Positions 3,800 to 5,482 of a DNA stretch of 5,482 bases are shown one piece after another. Under the pieces are notes generated by a model that saw only the letters and a program-made list of their open reading frames with translations, did no database searches and was not told the DNA's origin. The stretch covers positions 1 to 5,482 of the forward strand of contig JAHKLV010000104.1 of assembly GCA_020854925.1 (NCBI GenBank), written 5' to 3'. Source of the stretch: Candidatus Methanofastidiosia archaeon. GTDB taxonomy: Archaea; Methanobacteriota_B; Thermococci; Methanofastidiosales; NM3. Made by a program: the position numbers and the translations under genes. The first letter of the stretch is position 1. Every line of letters starts with the position of its first letter.

Positions 3800-5482
3800 T
3801 CACAGAATGTACCCGACGATCTGCACGATCACGGTTGCCGAAAGTGCCCCTGCCACTACCACTTCAATGTCACCGCTTGCATCACACGGACAGAACCCTG
3901 TGCGCTCGCCATAGGAATTTGTCCCCCCGACTTCGTTGCCGTGGACTGCCAGAGCCGAGCCGGTCCCCGCGCCCTTGGCCCGCACATTCACCGATTCTCC
4001 CGTTCCGGCAGCAGATGCCCACTTGGCCAACAACCGAACAAACACCCCGGCAATCCCTGCGGGGCAACCAAATGTGGCCGATGTATCAATGGTATGGGTT
4101 GCCACAGTTTTGCTGTCCCCATCCCAGTCATAGTGCGTAAGCGCCGGGCTGCACGGCACAACCACATAGCCGGTGTAGGCGGTCGAGTTGCGGTAGGGTC
4201 GCAGATTGGACGTGTAGAGAATATCGCCGGCAGTTGTTTGCCCAACTAAACCGACAGATAGACCACCGGCAATCGCTACATCCCCATCGTCATACAGCCG
4301 CTGTTTTATGGTTGTGTTATTGTAAAAGCCGTAAGTACACGCTGTAATACCGTAACCAAATGTCATTATTGAGCCTGAAGAAGAGAACCCAATCCTGTAT
4401 TCGTACGAACCGGCATATGCATAGATGCTGTTGGTAGCCGCTGAATACATCACAATTTCGCCGGCAGACGCACTCTTAGCAGTGGTCGTTCCCACGACCA
4501 ACCCGCCTCCTGTCCTGACACCATTTGTAGCGAACACATACCCCGTCGCCGGGTCCGTAGCCGTGGAGCCGACGTACAGCCCACCCCCCAGCCGGCCGTC
4601 CCTTGACGCGATGACATCCCGCCAGGGCAGCGTAGTCGACCCGAGATCCAGCGAAGCACCTCCGGGCAACAGGTGAGAGTAGCCTTTTCCATCGGCCCCG
4701 ATCCAGAACGTGCCATCAGCCGTCTTGATCCCCGCTGCGTCGATCTGCAAGCCATAGGGCAGCGACGACGCGCCTGCGACGCTCACCAGCTGCGGCTGCC
4801 AGGCCGTCGGCCCGTCGATCTCCAATTGCACCCGATCCACTTGCACGGTCACCGCCGACGCCAGATTCTGCGCGTAGGCGCCGACAGCCAGCCCCAGATA
4901 GCTGTACCCGCTCACGTCAGAACTGGTCAGCAGATGGCACGTGACCAGGCGCACCCAGCCGTCGGGCCGCGTCTCCACGATCTCCATCGGGTAGTCCTGC
5001 GAGATCGTATCCGGTCCGGCGCCGTTGCCCTTCACCAGACGACAATACATCTTGACCTTGCCGCTTGTGTACCCCGTCGCCAGGTGCCAGTAACTCTGGG
5101 CCACCGACACATAGACGTAGCAGGACAGGTTGTACCAGCGGTTAACGGCAGGCGCCAGCCGTGGCGTGATCGTTCCCGAGTAGTAGATCTGGTAGGCCTC
5201 GCCAATGACCTCCGCCGTGGAGGCAGGCAAAACCCAGCGCAACCCCTTTCCCCCGTTGATGCCATAGGCCCCGAACTCGGTTGTCGTGCTCACGTCCCAG
5301 ACATACCACTCGTCGGGGACGCCGTCGCCGTCGCGGTCCCGCTCAAAATCCGAGTTGACCAACAACTGCACCTCGCCGACGATCTGCGCCCGGCACGACA
5401 CCCATGTCGCGCCATACGCGCTTGTGTTGCCGGCCGTGTCAAACGCTTTGAGGTTGTAATAGTACGTTATGCCGGGCATCGC
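3800..5482 (-). CDS. Tail-fibre-like protein, C-terminal part (start lies outside the window)
   Basis: The frame is open to the right edge, so the true N-terminus is missing; residue numbers here count from the ATG at 5479. Residues 1-25 (PGITYYYNLKAFDTAGNTS) match the last strands of a fibronectin type III domain. Residues about 38-230 look like a CBM4/9-type jelly-roll: an opening NSDFERDRDGDGVPDEW with a Ca-binding-like Asp run, and a closing VQVDRVQLEIDGPTAW. Residues 245-300 (AAGIKTADGTFWIGADGKG, then LPWRDVIAS) resemble phage fibre connector sequence. Three units with a GGL-VG core follow (298-428), then a C-terminal beta-rich domain (about 445-559). No signal peptide or membrane segment is seen. 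The likely role is host-surface binding at the tail. The stop TGA lies 14 nt before the next gene's chosen start. An adhesin of a non-phage element is the main alternative. The part encoding residues 340-427 is markedly lower in G+C. Confidence 0.75.
   Translation of the reverse strand, partial: AMPGITYYYNLKAFDTAGNTSAYGATWVSCRAQIVGEVQLLVNSDFERDRDGDGVPDEWYVWDVSTTTEFGAYGINGGKGLRWVLPASTAEVIGEAYQIYYSGTITPRLAPAVNRWYNLSCYVYVSVAQSYWHLATGYTSGKVKMYCRLVKGNGAGPDTISQDYPMEIVETRPDGWVRLVTCHLLTSSDVSGYSYLGLAVGAYAQNLASAVTVQVDRVQLEIDGPTAWQPQLVSVAGASSLPYGLQIDAAGIKTADGTFWIGADGKGYSHLLPGGASLDLGSTTLPWRDVIASRDGRLGGGLYVGSTATDPATGYVFATNGVRTGGGLVVGTTTAKSASAGEIVMYSAATNSIYAYAGSYEYRIGFSSSGSIMTFGYGITACTYGFYNNTTIKQRLYDDGDVAIAGGLSVGLVGQTTAGDILYTSNLRPYRNSTAYTGYVVVPCSPALTHYDWDGDSKTVATHTIDTSATFGCPAGIAGVFVRLLAKWASAAGTGESVNVRAKGAGTGSALAVHGNEVGGTNSYGERTGFCPCDASGDIEVVVAGALSATVIVQIVGYIL
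4187..4588 (-). repeat. Three degenerate GGL-VG protein repeats in the tail fibre
   Basis: Three units share the pattern GG-L-x-V-G, then 10-15 residues, then G-(D/E/Y)-I/V-x-x-(S/T). They begin at visible residues 298 (GGGLYVGSTATDPATGYVF), 324 (GGGLVVGTTTAKSASAGEIV) and 405 (GGLSVGLVGQTTAGDILYTS). A non-repeat insert (about 348-400, YAYAGSYEYRIGF onward) separates units 2 and 3. Repeats of this kind are common in trimeric phage fibre shafts, where each unit adds strands to an intertwined stalk. Assigning them to a shaft is inference. Confidence 0.55.

Noticed and set aside
3786..3803. GTG 3803 as the start of the small protein
   Set aside because: No Shine-Dalgarno precedes it, whereas AAAGGAGG precedes ATG 3785. 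It is kept only as an alternative because of the GTGA overlap.
4300..4345. AT-rich stretch as a promoter
   Set aside because: It lies within the fibre frame, has no well-spaced -35/-10 pair reading into a supported gene, and is explained by the low-G+C coding block.

Overview
The window is high in G+C (about 70% in most genes) and looks like part of the late region of a tailed phage or prophage. Every supported gene lies on the minus strand, so the genes read from right to left. In transcription order they are: the C-terminal part of a long tail-fibre-like protein (5482-3800), a 110-residue unrecognised protein (3785-3453), a 713-residue protein with two glycosidase-type domains (3456-1315), and a 403-residue glycosidase-like protein (1213-2). 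The first three are packed with 4-nt overlap or a 14-nt gap, so they are probably one transcript. No rRNA, tRNA, CRISPR array, transposase or convincing promoter is visible.

The tail protein supplies binding modules: the end of a fibronectin-III-like domain, a carbohydrate-binding-module-like domain, repeats with a GGL-VG core, and a C-terminal beta-rich tip. The 713-residue protein joins a (beta/alpha)8 glycosidase-like domain (candidate catalytic Glu89 and Glu202) to a GH25 muramidase domain (DVE motif, 387-389). An Ig-like domain, a Pro-Glu linker and a helical tail follow. The last gene encodes a second, separate clan GH-A-like enzyme (Glu111, Glu279) that also ends in a helical tail. Neither enzyme has a signal peptide, so the set reads as host-surface recognition followed by polysaccharide and peptidoglycan cleavage, either for entry or for lysis.

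Two observations stand out. Inside the 713-residue gene, at the junction between the GH25 domain and the Ig-like domain, an AGGAGG sits 5 nt before an in-frame ATG. This could let the gene make a separate 198-residue wall-binding subunit, as known for some Clostridium and Enterococcus phage endolysins. In addition, the 101-nt gap between the two enzyme genes is almost entirely two tandem copies of a palindromic element with the CGTCATTCCCGCG type of sequence seen dispersed in many bacterial chromosomes. Its edges carry the stop codon of one gene and the Shine-Dalgarno of the next.

The host cannot be fixed from the sequence. The Ig-like domain and the general style of these proteins recall uncultured Chloroflexota and their phages, but that is recollection without a search. 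A chromosomal-type repeat inside the cluster leans toward a prophage or domesticated element rather than a purely lytic phage.
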